This document shows positions 15,815 to 24,712 of a stretch of 64,000 bases of DNA, one piece after another. Below the pieces are notes generated by a model. The model worked only from the letters and a program-made list of their open reading frames with translations, made no database searches and was not told the origin of the DNA. Every line of letters begins with the position of its first letter. The stretch's first letter is position 1. The translations under genes and the position numbers were made by a program. Location: NCBI GenBank assembly GCA_934667475.1, contig CAKUMB010000001.1, forward strand, positions 62,001-126,000, written 5' to 3'. The DNA comes from an uncultured Muribaculaceae bacterium (GTDB lineage Bacteria; Bacteroidota; Bacteroidia; Bacteroidales; Muribaculaceae).

Positions 15815-15906
15815 TTCTAAATATCAGTCTTCTACATATAGCACCCCATAGGGGCGTGAATCACTCACGCCAAATCAGCTTTTTTCAAAAAAATTTCTTT
15901 CTGGCA

Positions 15907-18693
15907 TCAGTGGGCGTCGAGCCAGTTGGCACCCTCGCCGTGGCTGGCCGTGAGGCGCACGTGGCCGTGGTAGGCGTTTTCCATCTCGCTCACCACTATC
16001 TGGCGCACACGGTCGAGCTCGCCAGGCAGCACGTCGAAGTTCAACTCATCGTGCACCTGCAATATCATCTTCGACTTTATGCCCTCGGCGGCAAACCTGC
16101 GGTCGATGGCTATCATGGCTATCTTGATGATGTCAGCGGCCGTGCCCTGGATGGGGGCGTTGATGGCGTTGCGCTCGCTGAAACTGCGCACCACCGCGTT
16201 GCGCGAGTTGATGTCGGGCAGCATGCGGCGGCGGCCATAGAGGGTGGTCACGTAGCCCTTCTCCTTGGCGACGGCAATGCTGCGGTCGATGTACTGGCGC
16301 ACTTGCGGAAATGTGGTAAAGTAGCCATCGATGAGCATCTTGGCCTCGGAGCGCGGTATCGACAGCCGCTCCGACAGGCCAAAGGCCGAAATGCCATACA
16401 GAATGCCAAAGTTGGCCGTCTTGGCCTTGCGGCGCTGGTCGGGGGTGACACTGTCGAGGCTCTCGTGATAGATTTTTGCCGCCGTTATGGAGTGAATGTC
16501 ATGACCGTGGCTGAAGGCGTCGAGCATGGTGGTGTCGCCGCTGAGGTCGGCCACAAGGCGCAACTCTATTTGCGAGTAGTCGGCCGAGAAAAACACGTTG
16601 CCGTCGCTGGGGATGAAGGACTTGCGAATTTCGCGGCCCTCGTCGGTGCGCACGGGTATGTTTTGCAGATTGGGGTTGGCCGACGACAGGCGTCCGGTGG
16701 CGGTCACCGTCTGGTTGAATGTGGTGTGGATGCGTCCCGTGTGCGGATTTATGAGCTGCGGCAGTGCGTTGACGTAGGTCGACAGCAGCTTGCGTATGCC
16801 ACGCAGCTCGAGTATCTTGCCCACCAGCGGGTGGCGGTCCTGCAACTTAAGCAATATCTCCTCGGTGGTGGAATACTTGCCGCTCTTGGTCTTCTTGGCT
16901 TTATCGTCGAGCTTAAGCCGGTCAAACAGCACCTCGCCCACCTGCGAGGGCGAGGCGGTGTTGAACTGCACCCCGGCCAACTGGCAGCACTCGGCCTCGA
17001 GCTGATGCATGCGCGCCGTGAGCTGCACCGAGTAGTCGCTGAGCGCCTTCACGTCGATGCGCGCGCCAGCCAGCTCCATCCGCGCCAGCACGGCCACCAG
17101 CGGCATCTCGATGTCGGCCAGCAAATGCTCCATGCCGTTGGCCTTGATTTGCTCGTCGAGCACGGGCGGCAGCTCTAGTGCCAGCTGTGCCAACTCACAA
17201 GCCGGGTCGGTCATGCGCTCGGGCGCCACCTGGCCCAGCTTCAGCTGCCCGCGGCCCTTGGGGCCGAAAATAGCCTCGGGGGCAATAGAGTCGTGGTGAA
17301 GTTCGTCGGCGGCCACGCTGCGGGTGTCGTGGCTGCGCTCGGGCTGCACCAGGTAGTGGGCCACGCCGGTGTCGTAGTATGGCGCTGTGAACGGCACACT
17401 GTGCGCGCCCAGCATCACCATGTCGCGCTTCACGTCGGAGCTGACTATGCACGCACTGCCGGCAAACAGCGGCGCCACAGCGCCAAGCATAAGCCCGAAT
17501 CCGTCGAGCGGCATATAGTAGGCCTCGCCACCCTCGGCACACACCGCCACGCCCAGCATTGTGGCCCGCATAGCCTCATCGCCGGCTGCCACAATGTGCA
17601 CTGCCACACGCGGCTGCCTGGCAAGGCGCTCCACTATGCCGCAGGCCTCGCTGGTGTCGACCACCAGGCGGTAGTCGTGTGGCATCTGTGCCAAGGTGCG
17701 GCGCTCGGCGGGAGCGCCACCATCGGCAGCAGGCTGAACATCGGCAGCGTCGAACAGCGACTGCTGCTGTGCCTCCGCCACCTTGGCGGGCTGGGCCGGC
17801 GGCGCACAGTCCTCAAGGCCCACATTGGCCTCGCCCTGGTCGATGATGCGCTTGGCCAGCGAGCGGAACTCAAGTTCGTTGAACAAGCTGCGCAGCTCGG
17901 TGTAGTCAACAGGCACACGGCGCAACTTCTGCTCGTCAAACTCCACAGGCACATCGGTCTTAATGGTGGCAAGGAACTTCGAGAACTTTATTTGCTCGGC
18001 ATTGTCGGCAATTTTAGTTTTCAAAGTGCCCTTCACTTCGTCTGTGTGGCCGAGCAGGTTTTCAATCGACCCGAACTGGTGTATCAGTTTCTCGGCCGTC
18101 TTCGGCCCCACACCAGGGCAGCCGGGAATGTTGTCGGCCGCGTCGCCCATGAGCCCGAGCAGGTCAATCACCTGAAGCGGACTGTCGATGCCATACTTGG
18201 CCTTTATCTCGTCAACGCCCTCGATTATGCCCTTTGCGGGGTTGTAGATTTTCACGCCAGGCGCCACCAGCTGGCCGAAGTCCTTGTCACCCGTCACCAT
18301 ATAGGTTTCAAAGCCTGCCGCCGCGCCCTTGTGGGCCAAAGTGCCTATCACATCGTCGGCCTCATAGCCGGCCACCTCGTAGATGGGTATGCGGTAGGCC
18401 CCGACTATGCGCTTAATGTAGGGCACGGCCTGCTTTATGCCTTCGGGCGTGGCCTCGCGCTGAGCCTTGTATTCCTTATAGGCCTCGTGGCGGAATGTGC
18501 CGCCAGGCGGGTCGAAGCACACGGCTATGTGGGTGGGCGACTCGCGCTTGAGCAAGTCTTGAAGGGTGTTGACAAAGCCGAATATGGCCGATGTGTTGAG
18601 TCCGCCGGCCGCAAAACGCGGATTGCGCATCAGGGCATAGTAGGCGCGGAATATGAGCGCATAGGCGTCGAGCAAAAACAGTCTGTTGTTCAT
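15907..18693 (-). CDS. polA: DNA polymerase I with degenerate 3'-5' exonuclease domain
   Basis: A 928-residue family A polymerase for gap filling, Okazaki-fragment maturation and repair. The N-terminal 5' nuclease (about 1-290) has DAYALIFRAYYAL and YEADDVIGTLA, with a helix-hairpin-helix at GCPGVGPKTAEKL. The polymerase domain keeps motif A (DYSQIELRLVADLSGD), motif B (RRKAKTANFGILYG) and motif C (QVHDELNFDV). In the 3'-5' exonuclease region (about 335-520), alignment to E. coli Pol I by eye shows Asp355 and Glu357 replaced by His and Val (VHIVAAGD), and Tyr497 and Asp501 replaced by Pro and Leu (PACELAQL); only the Asp424 equivalent (VKRDMVML) remains. Proofreading is therefore probably lost. 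Confidence 0.96.
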   Translation of the reverse strand: MNNRLFLLDAYALIFRAYYALMRNPRFAAGGLNTSAIFGFVNTLQDLLKRESPTHIAVCFDPPGGTFRHEAYKEYKAQREATPEGIKQAVPYIKRIVGAYRIPIYEVAGYEADDVIGTLAHKGAAAGFETYMVTGDKDFGQLVAPGVKIYNPAKGIIEGVDEIKAKYGIDSPLQVIDLLGLMGDAADNIPGCPGVGPKTAEKLIHQFGSIENLLGHTDEVKGTLKTKIADNAEQIKFSKFLATIKTDVPVEFDEQKLRRVPVDYTELRSLFNELEFRSLAKRIIDQGEANVGLEDCAPPAQPAKVAEAQQQSLFDAADVQPAADGGAPAERRTLAQMPHDYRLVVDTSEACGIVERLARQPRVAVHIVAAGDEAMRATMLGVAVCAEGGEAYYMPLDGFGLMLGAVAPLFAGSACIVSSDVKRDMVMLGAHSVPFTAPYYDTGVAHYLVQPERSHDTRSVAADELHHDSIAPEAIFGPKGRGQLKLGQVAPERMTDPACELAQLALELPPVLDEQIKANGMEHLLADIEMPLVAVLARMELAGARIDVKALSDYSVQLTARMHQLEAECCQLAGVQFNTASPSQVGEVLFDRLKLDDKAKKTKSGKYSTTEEILLKLQDRHPLVGKILELRGIRKLLSTYVNALPQLINPHTGRIHTTFNQTVTATGRLSSANPNLQNIPVRTDEGREIRKSFIPSDGNVFFSADYSQIELRLVADLSGDTTMLDAFSHGHDIHSITAAKIYHESLDSVTPDQRRKAKTANFGILYGISAFGLSERLSIPRSEAKMLIDGYFTTFPQVRQYIDRSIAVAKEKGYVTTLYGRRRMLPDINSRNAVVRSFSERNAINAPIQGTAADIIKIAMIAIDRRFAAEGIKSKMILQVHDELNFDVLPGELDRVRQIVVSEMENAYHGHVRLTASHGEGANWLDAH

Positions 18694-18849
18694 ATCGTCA
18701 GTGAAGAGTGTGTAGCTTGTACATAAAAAATTATAGAGGCAAATGCCACTTGCGGCACCTGCATGGTTATTATCAGATAAAATTAGGGCTTTTAACTCGC
18801 ATTTGGAAATATTTGGAGCTAAATTTCGGCTTTAGCAAAGATTTATTGC

Positions 18850-18857
18850 TAATTTTG
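18850..18857 (+). promoter_or_regulatory. -7 box of the prenyl synthase-rnhB operon
   Basis: TAATTTTG, 17 bases before the ATG at 18875, giving a very short 5' leader of about 10 bases. No clear -33 element at ideal spacing. Confidence 0.5.
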
Positions 18858-18874
18858 CACTTCATTATAGGCTC

Positions 18875-19849
18875 ATGATCAAACTCGAAGACATACAACA
18901 CTCCATAGGCCCCGACTTGGCCACGCTGAACGCCATCATCAACAAAACGCTGCACAGCTCCAGCCCACTAATGAATCAGATTGTGAGCAACTATCTGAAA
19001 GTGAAGGGCAAACAGCTGCGCCCCATATTGGTGCTGCTCAGCGGACGCCTGTTTGGCGGCGTCAACAGCAGCGTGCTGCACGCCGGAGCGGCCATCGAGA
19101 TGCTGCACAACGCGTCGCTTATTCACGACGACGTGATTGACCGCAGCAAAGAGCGACGCGGCATCGACACCATCAACAGCACTTGGGACAACCACATTGC
19201 CGTGCTGGTGGGCGACTTCTTTGTGAGTGGAGCCCTGGCCTGCGCCACACACACCAGCAGCGTGGATATTCTCAGCACCATGGCACGCCTCGGTGCCGAC
19301 CTCGCCCTTGGAGAAATCGACCAGTTTGACAATGCCCGGAACCACAGCATCACCGAGGCACACTACTTCGACATCATCAGCCACAAGACGGCATCGCTGT
19401 TCTCCAGCTGCGTGGCGGTTGGCGGCCTCGCAGCCGGAGCCTCAAAGGCCCAAATCGAGCCGCTGAAGCGCTATGCCCAGCTACTGGGCATGTGCTTCCA
19501 GATAAAGGACGACACGTTTGACTACTACCACGACCCCGCAATAGGCAAGCCCACGGGCAACGACCTGCGCGAGGGCAAGGTGACGCTGCCGCTCATCTAC
19601 GCCCTGGAGCAAACCGGCTTGCCCGAGCACGACGAGATGCTGGCCCTGGCGCACAAGAGCGAACTCAGCACCGCCGAAATCGACCGTCTCATAGAGTTTG
19701 CCAAGCAAAACGGCGGCATTGAATATGCCTACAGCACCATGGAGCGCCTGCGCCTTGAAGCCGACGAGGTGCTCAACAACTATGAGCCGAGCGAAACCAT
19801 TGATGCCTTCAAGCTGATATTTCGCTACATTATTGAGCGCAAAAAGTGA
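18875..19849 (+). CDS. All-trans polyprenyl diphosphate synthase
   Basis: Adds isopentenyl diphosphate units to an allylic primer to build the side chain of menaquinone. The 324-residue protein carries the two Asp-rich motifs. The first aspartate-rich motif, normally DDxxD, reads HDDVIDRSKERRG near residue 87; the second is FQIKDDTFDY near residue 210. KGKQLRP near residue 45 is the IPP-binding site. The family includes octaprenyl, heptaprenyl and solanesyl synthases; chain length cannot be read reliably. It is followed directly by rnhB on the same strand with close spacing. Confidence 0.94.
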   Translation: MIKLEDIQHSIGPDLATLNAIINKTLHSSSPLMNQIVSNYLKVKGKQLRPILVLLSGRLFGGVNSSVLHAGAAIEMLHNASLIHDDVIDRSKERRGIDTINSTWDNHIAVLVGDFFVSGALACATHTSSVDILSTMARLGADLALGEIDQFDNARNHSITEAHYFDIISHKTASLFSSCVAVGGLAAGASKAQIEPLKRYAQLLGMCFQIKDDTFDYYHDPAIGKPTGNDLREGKVTLPLIYALEQTGLPEHDEMLALAHKSELSTAEIDRLIEFAKQNGGIEYAYSTMERLRLEADEVLNNYEPSETIDAFKLIFRYIIERKK

Positions 19850-19856
19850 TGTGACC

Positions 19857-20453
19857 ATGCTGCAACAATTCCTTATCGACGGACGCATAGAAGCTGGCTG
19901 CGATGAGGCCGGCCGCGGATGCCTTGCCGGCCCGGTGACCGCAGCGGCGGTGATTCTGCCGCCACACTTCAGCAACGACCTGATTAACGACAGCAAGCAG
20001 CTCACCGAGCACCAGCGCGACGCGCTGCGCCCCATCATTGAGCGCGAAGCAGTGGCCTGGGCCGTGGCCATGATCGACCCCGCCGAAATCGACCGCATCA
20101 ACATTCTCAACGCCTCCATTTTGGCCATGCACCGCGCCATTGACCAGCTTAAGGTGCGCCCCGAGGCGCTGCTCATCGATGGCAACCGCTTTAAGCCATA
20201 CCCCGGCATTCCACACACCACCATAGTGAAGGGCGACTCCAAAATGATGTGCATAGCAGCCGCGTCGATTCTGGCCAAAACCCACCGCGACGAGTATATG
20301 CGCCGCATTGCCAGCGAATATCCGCAATATGGCTGGGACAAAAACAAGGGCTACCCCACGCGCGACCACCGTGCGGCCATTGCCGAATTCGGCACATCGC
20401 CCTACCACCGCATGTCGTTCAGGCTGCTAAAGCAGCCTTCGCTGTTCGACTGA
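19857..20453 (+). CDS. rnhB: Ribonuclease HII
   Basis: Removes ribonucleotides and RNA primers from DNA-RNA hybrids. The product of about 198 residues has the catalytic motif DEAGRGCLAGPV (first acidic residues DE) near residue 17. The third acidic residue is in LLIDGNRF, and the helix AAASILAKTHRDE carries the last conserved Asp. The ATG at 19857 lies 8 bases after the prenyl synthase gene; an in-frame ATG at 19833 inside that gene is possible but would add only eight residues. Type 2 RNase H length and motifs are complete. Confidence 0.95.
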   Translation: MLQQFLIDGRIEAGCDEAGRGCLAGPVTAAAVILPPHFSNDLINDSKQLTEHQRDALRPIIEREAVAWAVAMIDPAEIDRINILNASILAMHRAIDQLKVRPEALLIDGNRFKPYPGIPHTTIVKGDSKMMCIAAASILAKTHRDEYMRRIASEYPQYGWDKNKGYPTRDHRAAIAEFGTSPYHRMSFRLLKQPSLFD

Positions 20454-20859
20454 CACCCGCTTTTTCCACACACAACAAAAAAACAGCGTGCCCGCTTTTT
20501 CCCAAAGCGCGTCACGCCCTTACCATAACCAAAATTTAATGGTATCTCTAAAATCGTTGTTTCTAATGCTTGCTTATTTCTTTAAAGCCTCAACTTAAAA
20601 GTTGATAATATCCCTAATTCGACGGCAAAGTTAGCCACCGCTCCGCACACAGCTATAACAATGGTGTGAATCTATATCACAATACCGTAACAGCCGCCAC
20701 AGCCTTGAAGGCCAACAGCCGTTTTTATTCAATACAACGCCACATTTTGCTCAAATCTGCCACTGGCCGACTGAAATTGGTGAAGCGGTGAGCGAAACAT
20801 TGCGCATAAACATGTTTAGTAACATATGAATTTGTTAACCAACCAATTAAAAGTTTTAT
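20454..20859. other. Intergenic region without a recognised gene
   Basis: An AT-rich stretch between rnhB and the candidate small RNA. It holds short inverted repeats (GCGTG/CACGC near 20487-20518, AACATGTTT near 20810) but no ORF or motif I can support. Confidence 0.5.
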
Positions 20860-21054
20860 TAACTTTGCCACCGAAATAGCGCTACAAGCTCTTTCAAAGT
20901 AGTGTGGCGGCAGGTTGATTACGCCACACTATCACAAAATCATTTAGTCTAAATTTCCCTACGCTGCCTCATTGGCTGTGAGCATGTGAATGTGCAACAA
21001 GCGGGTGCGGCGGCACAGTGAGGGCTTTCCCCATAAGGAAAGCCCTCATTTTTT
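20860..21054 (+). ncRNA. Candidate small RNA with promoter box and intrinsic terminator
   Basis: TAACTTTG at 20860-20867 is a -7 box. About 7 bases later begins a non-coding stretch of about 180 bases containing a 9-bp perfect stem (AGTGTGGCG at 20901-20909 with CGCCACACT at 20922-20930). It ends in a strong terminator: TGAGGGCTTTCC (21019-21030) pairing with GGAAAGCCCTCA (21037-21048), then a T6 run. No ORF of note lies inside and the next gene downstream is a pseudogene, so this looks like a free-standing transcript rather than a leader. Size would fit a 6S-like RNA or a trans-acting small RNA, but I do not recognise a family. Confidence 0.55.
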
Positions 21055-21136
21055 ATCGGCACATTCGCTCCTGCAAATGCCATTTACACGATTAAATTCC
21101 CGCTAAAAATCTCAAAAAGGTGCAACAGATGTCACA

Positions 21137-21860
21137 ATGAAGCGAAAAATATACCAGCAACTACTTGACTGGAAAGAGAAAAGAAAATGAGAAGTGGCAC
21201 TGCTCATAGAAGGAGCTCGACGTATAGGAAAAAGCTACATCGTAGAGAAATTTGGCCAGAATGAATACGAGTCAAAAGTTCCGTCTGTCGGCCCTTAAGC
21301 CTGGTGCGAAATATCGTGACTGGGACGATTCTTTCTTTTGGTTGAAGGACGCAAGAGTTGTCAACATATGCTACAACTCTACAGAGCCCAACATCGGCCT
21401 AAGAATGAATGAAGACCGCACTACATTGAAGTGCTATATGAACGATACAGGCTTGCTTGTCAGTCATGCTTTTGATGAAAAGGGCATTGTCTCATCGGAG
21501 ATTTATCAGAAGCTACTATTTGGAAAACTTGAGGTTAATGAGGGAATGCTTATTGAAAATATTGTGGCCCAAATGCTGACAGCCAACGGCAACAAACTAT
21601 TTTTCTACAGTAAGTCATCAGAAAATAGCGAGGAGCGCATGGGAATAGACTTTTTACTTCAAAAAGACAATGTCACAAGCCGTCACAATATTCGTCCAAT
21701 AGAAGTGAAGAGCGGCAAAAATTACAGACTGTCTTCCTTAAAAAAGTGCATCAAGAAGTTTGCCGAGAATACGGTCTCTCCTACTGTTTTGCACGCTGCC
21801 GACTATAGGGAGGAAGATGGCATCACCTGTCTTCCTCTGTATATGACACCATTATTGTGA
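21137..21860 (+). pseudogene. Decayed DUF4143-type AAA ATPase
   Basis: The 5' part (ATG at 21137) reads MKRKIYQQLLDWKEKRK, then a TGA stop, then EVALLIEGARRIGKSYIVEKF, split here as EVALLIEGARRIG and KSYIVEKF; this is the N-terminus and P-loop of the AAA_14/DUF4143 family. At about 21260-21290 the frame shifts and the text jumps to the C-terminal DUF4143 half (KFRLSALKPGAKYRDWDD onward, ending LPLYMTPLL), with the middle of the ATPase deleted. Intact relatives are about 430-480 residues; here about 250 codons remain. The gene is distinctly AT-richer than its surroundings, typical of this mobile, often pseudogenised Bacteroidales family of unknown role. The C-terminal fragment (21252-21860) is still open, 202 codons. 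Confidence 0.85.
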
Positions 21861-21866
21861 TGGGGG

Positions 21867-23126
21867 TTAGTGGGTGGGGGTGAAGCGGACGCCCACCAGC
21901 AGGTTGAAGCACGTGGGCGACGACTTGTAGAAGTTTTGCACACGGGTGCCATTGTCGATATAGTGGCCCACGCCCGGCTCCACATACACTGCCATCGAAG
22001 GCGTGGCATTGAAGGCCAGGCCAAAAGCACCCTTCACCGACCACTGCAAGCCTCCCTCGCGCACATCGCTGGCCACGTTGTGGCTGGGTGCAGAGGGATA
22101 CACCGTCTTGCTGCGGCCGCTCACCAGCTTTTCGGCCATAGTTCCGGCCGTCACATACACGTCTACGCGGCGACCGCTGTAAAGATTGCAGTTGAGCTTC
22201 ACGGGCACACCCACATAGTGCAGCCGCTGTTCGCAGCTCATGTATTCATCGGCATAGTCGGCACTGAGGTAGGTGTAGGCGAGTCCGGCCTCCACGCTAA
22301 GCCAGCTGTTCATCTTGTAGCGGGCTGTGGCACCGAAACTCACGGGCTGCTTGTGGTGCATCTCCACATCGGCCACGCCTATCGAGGGGGCCACGGCGTT
22401 GGCATCGCCATACATGGCGTCATACAGTTTGCCGTTGGCCATTACATCGCCATCACTCTCGCCCAAACTTATTTTCGATGGTGAGTTGAAGGCATAAAGG
22501 CCCACGCTCCATTTGTTTTCGATATGACGGGACTGTGAAATAGAAGCCTCACTGGCCGCATAGTGTGCACCATTGGTGGCATGGCTCTGCCTGGGCTCGC
22601 TTTCGGCCTTCTTTTGAGTGGGTTGCTGGGCAACTGTGTGTGTGGTGTCGGGCACCGCATTGGCCTCTGGCACGGCTGCTGCCGAGGCCAACAAAACAGG
22701 CTGCGACTGTGGCTCAACCTGTTTGTCAGCAAACTGCTGCGGCATGGCGTGGCGGTGGGCATAGGCGGCTGCCGGCATAGCGGCTGCGCTCGGTGCTGCG
22801 CCTACGCCATTAGCATTCGGCAGCGCGGTGCCAGCCTCAGCCAACGGATGCCTTGATACCGCCGCCGACTGGACCCAGCGGGCCACATCGCTGGTGCCGT
22901 TGGTGAGCCACACCACAGCGGCGACTGCCGCAGCAGCCGCTGTGGCCGCTGCCGTGCGCCTAAGCCACACCAGCCGATGCTTACGCTTTTCGGCTGCCTG
23001 CTGTGCAAGCACGGCTTTCTCGATATTGGGCCACATGCCGGGGGCAAACCCGTCGAGCCTATGCTCTCCAAGTCGCTTGCTTAAGTCCTTAGTCCAGTCG
23101 TTGTCCATAATCAGCTTATTTTCCAT
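21867..23126 (-). CDS. Anti-sigma-like / outer-membrane beta-barrel fusion protein
   Basis: A 419-residue protein encoded 14 bases after an ECF sigma gene. It has a short helical cytoplasmic N-terminus (about 1-50, KRLGEHRLDGFAPGMW) and one transmembrane helix (about 55-75, Ala/Val-rich). A long low-complexity periplasmic linker (about 80-190) follows. The C-terminal domain (about 200-419) is of the outer-membrane beta-barrel type (WSVGLYAF, SFGATARYKM, SWLSVEAGLAYTYLSADY, YVGVPVKLNC), ending in LLVGVRFTPTH. No cleavable signal peptide is seen. The layout suggests one polypeptide contacting both membranes. Start could be MENKL (23126) or MDND (23108). It is a recurrent but functionally undefined Bacteroidota arrangement. 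Confidence 0.8.
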   Translation of the reverse strand: MENKLIMDNDWTKDLSKRLGEHRLDGFAPGMWPNIEKAVLAQQAAEKRKHRLVWLRRTAAATAAAAAVAAVVWLTNGTSDVARWVQSAAVSRHPLAEAGTALPNANGVGAAPSAAAMPAAAYAHRHAMPQQFADKQVEPQSQPVLLASAAAVPEANAVPDTTHTVAQQPTQKKAESEPRQSHATNGAHYAASEASISQSRHIENKWSVGLYAFNSPSKISLGESDGDVMANGKLYDAMYGDANAVAPSIGVADVEMHHKQPVSFGATARYKMNSWLSVEAGLAYTYLSADYADEYMSCEQRLHYVGVPVKLNCNLYSGRRVDVYVTAGTMAEKLVSGRSKTVYPSAPSHNVASDVREGGLQWSVKGAFGLAFNATPSMAVYVEPGVGHYIDNGTRVQNFYKSSPTCFNLLVGVRFTPTH

Positions 23127-23140
23127 TTCACATTGATTTT

Positions 23141-23728
23141 TCAGCAGTCGTGCGTGTTCACATAGTCCTTAATTTGCCGCGCCAGCACGGCCTTGGCCCG
23201 GTGCAGCTGCGAAGCCGACGTCTCCTTTTTTATACCCAGCGCAGCTGCTATCTCGCTGTGGCTGCGGTGCTCAATCACGCTCATGTTAAACACCGTGTGG
23301 TAGCCATCGGGCAGCTGCCTTATGAAGCCGTGTATCACATCGATGGGCACACGGTCTGCCAGCACAGCGCCGTCGCCATCGTCGTCGGGCACATCAGGCA
23401 CACGGCCGGTGGTTTCGATTTGTCTGAAGCGCATGCTCTTCTTAAGGCTGTTGATGGCCTTGTTGATAACAATGCGCGTCATCCACGCGCGCAGTGAGCC
23501 CTCGCCCTTGTAGCTGAAGCCTCCAATGGATGTGAATATCGACACAAAACTGTCTTGAAGCACATCTTTGGCCTCACTGTCGTCGGCAATGTAGCGCGTG
23601 CACACCGAAGCAAGTTGGGGCATATAACGATCATACAGAAGCCTCATGGCCCCTGCGTCGCCTTGCGCTATGCTGTGCACAAGTGTCTGCTCATCGTCGC
23701 ATGATGATGTGTTGCGTGGCGCGCCCAT
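23141..23728 (-). CDS. ECF RNA polymerase sigma factor
   Basis: A 195-residue ECF sigma factor. Region 2 is at about residues 25-95 (MRLLYDRYMPQLASVCTRY, DVLQDSFVSIF) and region 4 at about 135-188 (PIDVIHGFIRQLPDGYHTVF, IAAALGIKKETSASQLHRAK). An acidic insert (VPDVPDDDGDG) links the two. It is followed after 14 bases by the fused anti-sigma/barrel protein, which is the probable regulator. Its regulon is unknown. Confidence 0.93.
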   Translation of the reverse strand: MGAPRNTSSCDDEQTLVHSIAQGDAGAMRLLYDRYMPQLASVCTRYIADDSEAKDVLQDSFVSIFTSIGGFSYKGEGSLRAWMTRIVINKAINSLKKSMRFRQIETTGRVPDVPDDDGDGAVLADRVPIDVIHGFIRQLPDGYHTVFNMSVIEHRSHSEIAAALGIKKETSASQLHRAKAVLARQIKDYVNTHDC

Positions 23729-23832
23729 TTATAATTCTATGCACCTTGTAAACAACTGGCCATGCGCTACATTGCATGCAAGGTGGCGTTAAAAATCACT
23801 TTTCACCGGTGTTTTTGGCCGTGACGGCGCTG

Positions 23833-24654
23833 CTACAGGTTAACGGTCTCAATGTCGTCGGGCACCACCACACGGCCAGTGAAGTTGCGCTTGGCCTCGG
23901 CGGTGTAGCTCTCGCGGCGGGTGGCCAGGTGGGTGTCTTCGGTATGGTAGAGCAGCAGGTTTTTCACCTCGAGCTCCTGCGCCAGACGGCCAGCATCGAG
24001 CGCTGTGCTGTGGTGCTTCTCGTAGGGGCGGAACTGCTCGCGGTCCTTGTATAGGCAGAAAGCCTCGCACAGCAGCCAGTCGCAACCGCGCGTCCACCGC
24101 TCGACACGCTCGTTATATGGCTCGTCGCCGAGACATGTCACACGGCGGCCGTCGGGCATCAGTGCCGAGAAGCCAAACTGCTTGGTCTTGGATGAACCGA
24201 TGTCGAAAAAGGTCACGTCCATGTCGTCAATCATCAGCCGCTCGCCGTCGGTCACTTCGCGAATCACTATCGAGCCATCATCGAGGGCTCGGCATATCTT
24301 TGCCGGAATCAGCAGGCCGCAAATGGTGCGCAGTGCGTGGGCCACCTCGTTGTGGCAATAAATGGTGAACGGCGGCTGATAGCGGCCATGGTTGATCATG
24401 GGTGATATTTTGCGTATCATCCATATCACGCCCAAAATGTGATCGGTGTGGGCGTGGGTCACTATAAGGTGGCGGATTTCATCGAATGCGATGCCGGCAC
24501 GGTGCAACTGGCGGAATATGCCGTTGCCGCCGCCCGCGTCCACCATCACGGCGCCTTGCGGCGACCGCAGCCAAAAGCAGGTGTTGTAGCAGCGCGTGCA
24601 CATGGCATTGCCAGTGCCGAGCATGGTTATGTGTGGTGTTGTGACAGAAGCCAT
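23833..24654 (-). CDS. MBL-fold metallohydrolase (RNase Z-like group)
   Basis: A 273-residue metallo-beta-lactamase-fold hydrolase. The metal-binding HxHxDH motif appears as THAHTDHILGV near residue 68, with further ligands probably His and Asp in the C-terminal half (LGDEPYNE, LYHTEDTH). The N-terminal MLGTGNAMCTRCYNT is typical of RNase Z/AtsA-like branches. Substrate cannot be assigned: relatives process tRNA 3' ends, cyclic nucleotides or sulfates. It appears monocistronic. Confidence 0.85.
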   Translation of the reverse strand: MASVTTPHITMLGTGNAMCTRCYNTCFWLRSPQGAVMVDAGGGNGIFRQLHRAGIAFDEIRHLIVTHAHTDHILGVIWMIRKISPMINHGRYQPPFTIYCHNEVAHALRTICGLLIPAKICRALDDGSIVIREVTDGERLMIDDMDVTFFDIGSSKTKQFGFSALMPDGRRVTCLGDEPYNERVERWTRGCDWLLCEAFCLYKDREQFRPYEKHHSTALDAGRLAQELEVKNLLLYHTEDTHLATRRESYTAEAKRNFTGRVVVPDDIETVNL

Positions 24655-24712
24655 AGCCTATTATATTGAAAAAACACTTACCCCAAAAAAAGCGTTCAGC
24701 GCACCACGCACA

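Noticed and set aside
15852..15870. Hairpin GGCGTGA-ATCAC-TCACGCC as polA terminator
   Set aside because: The stem is sound, but no T-run follows in the direction of polA transcription, so terminator function is not supported.
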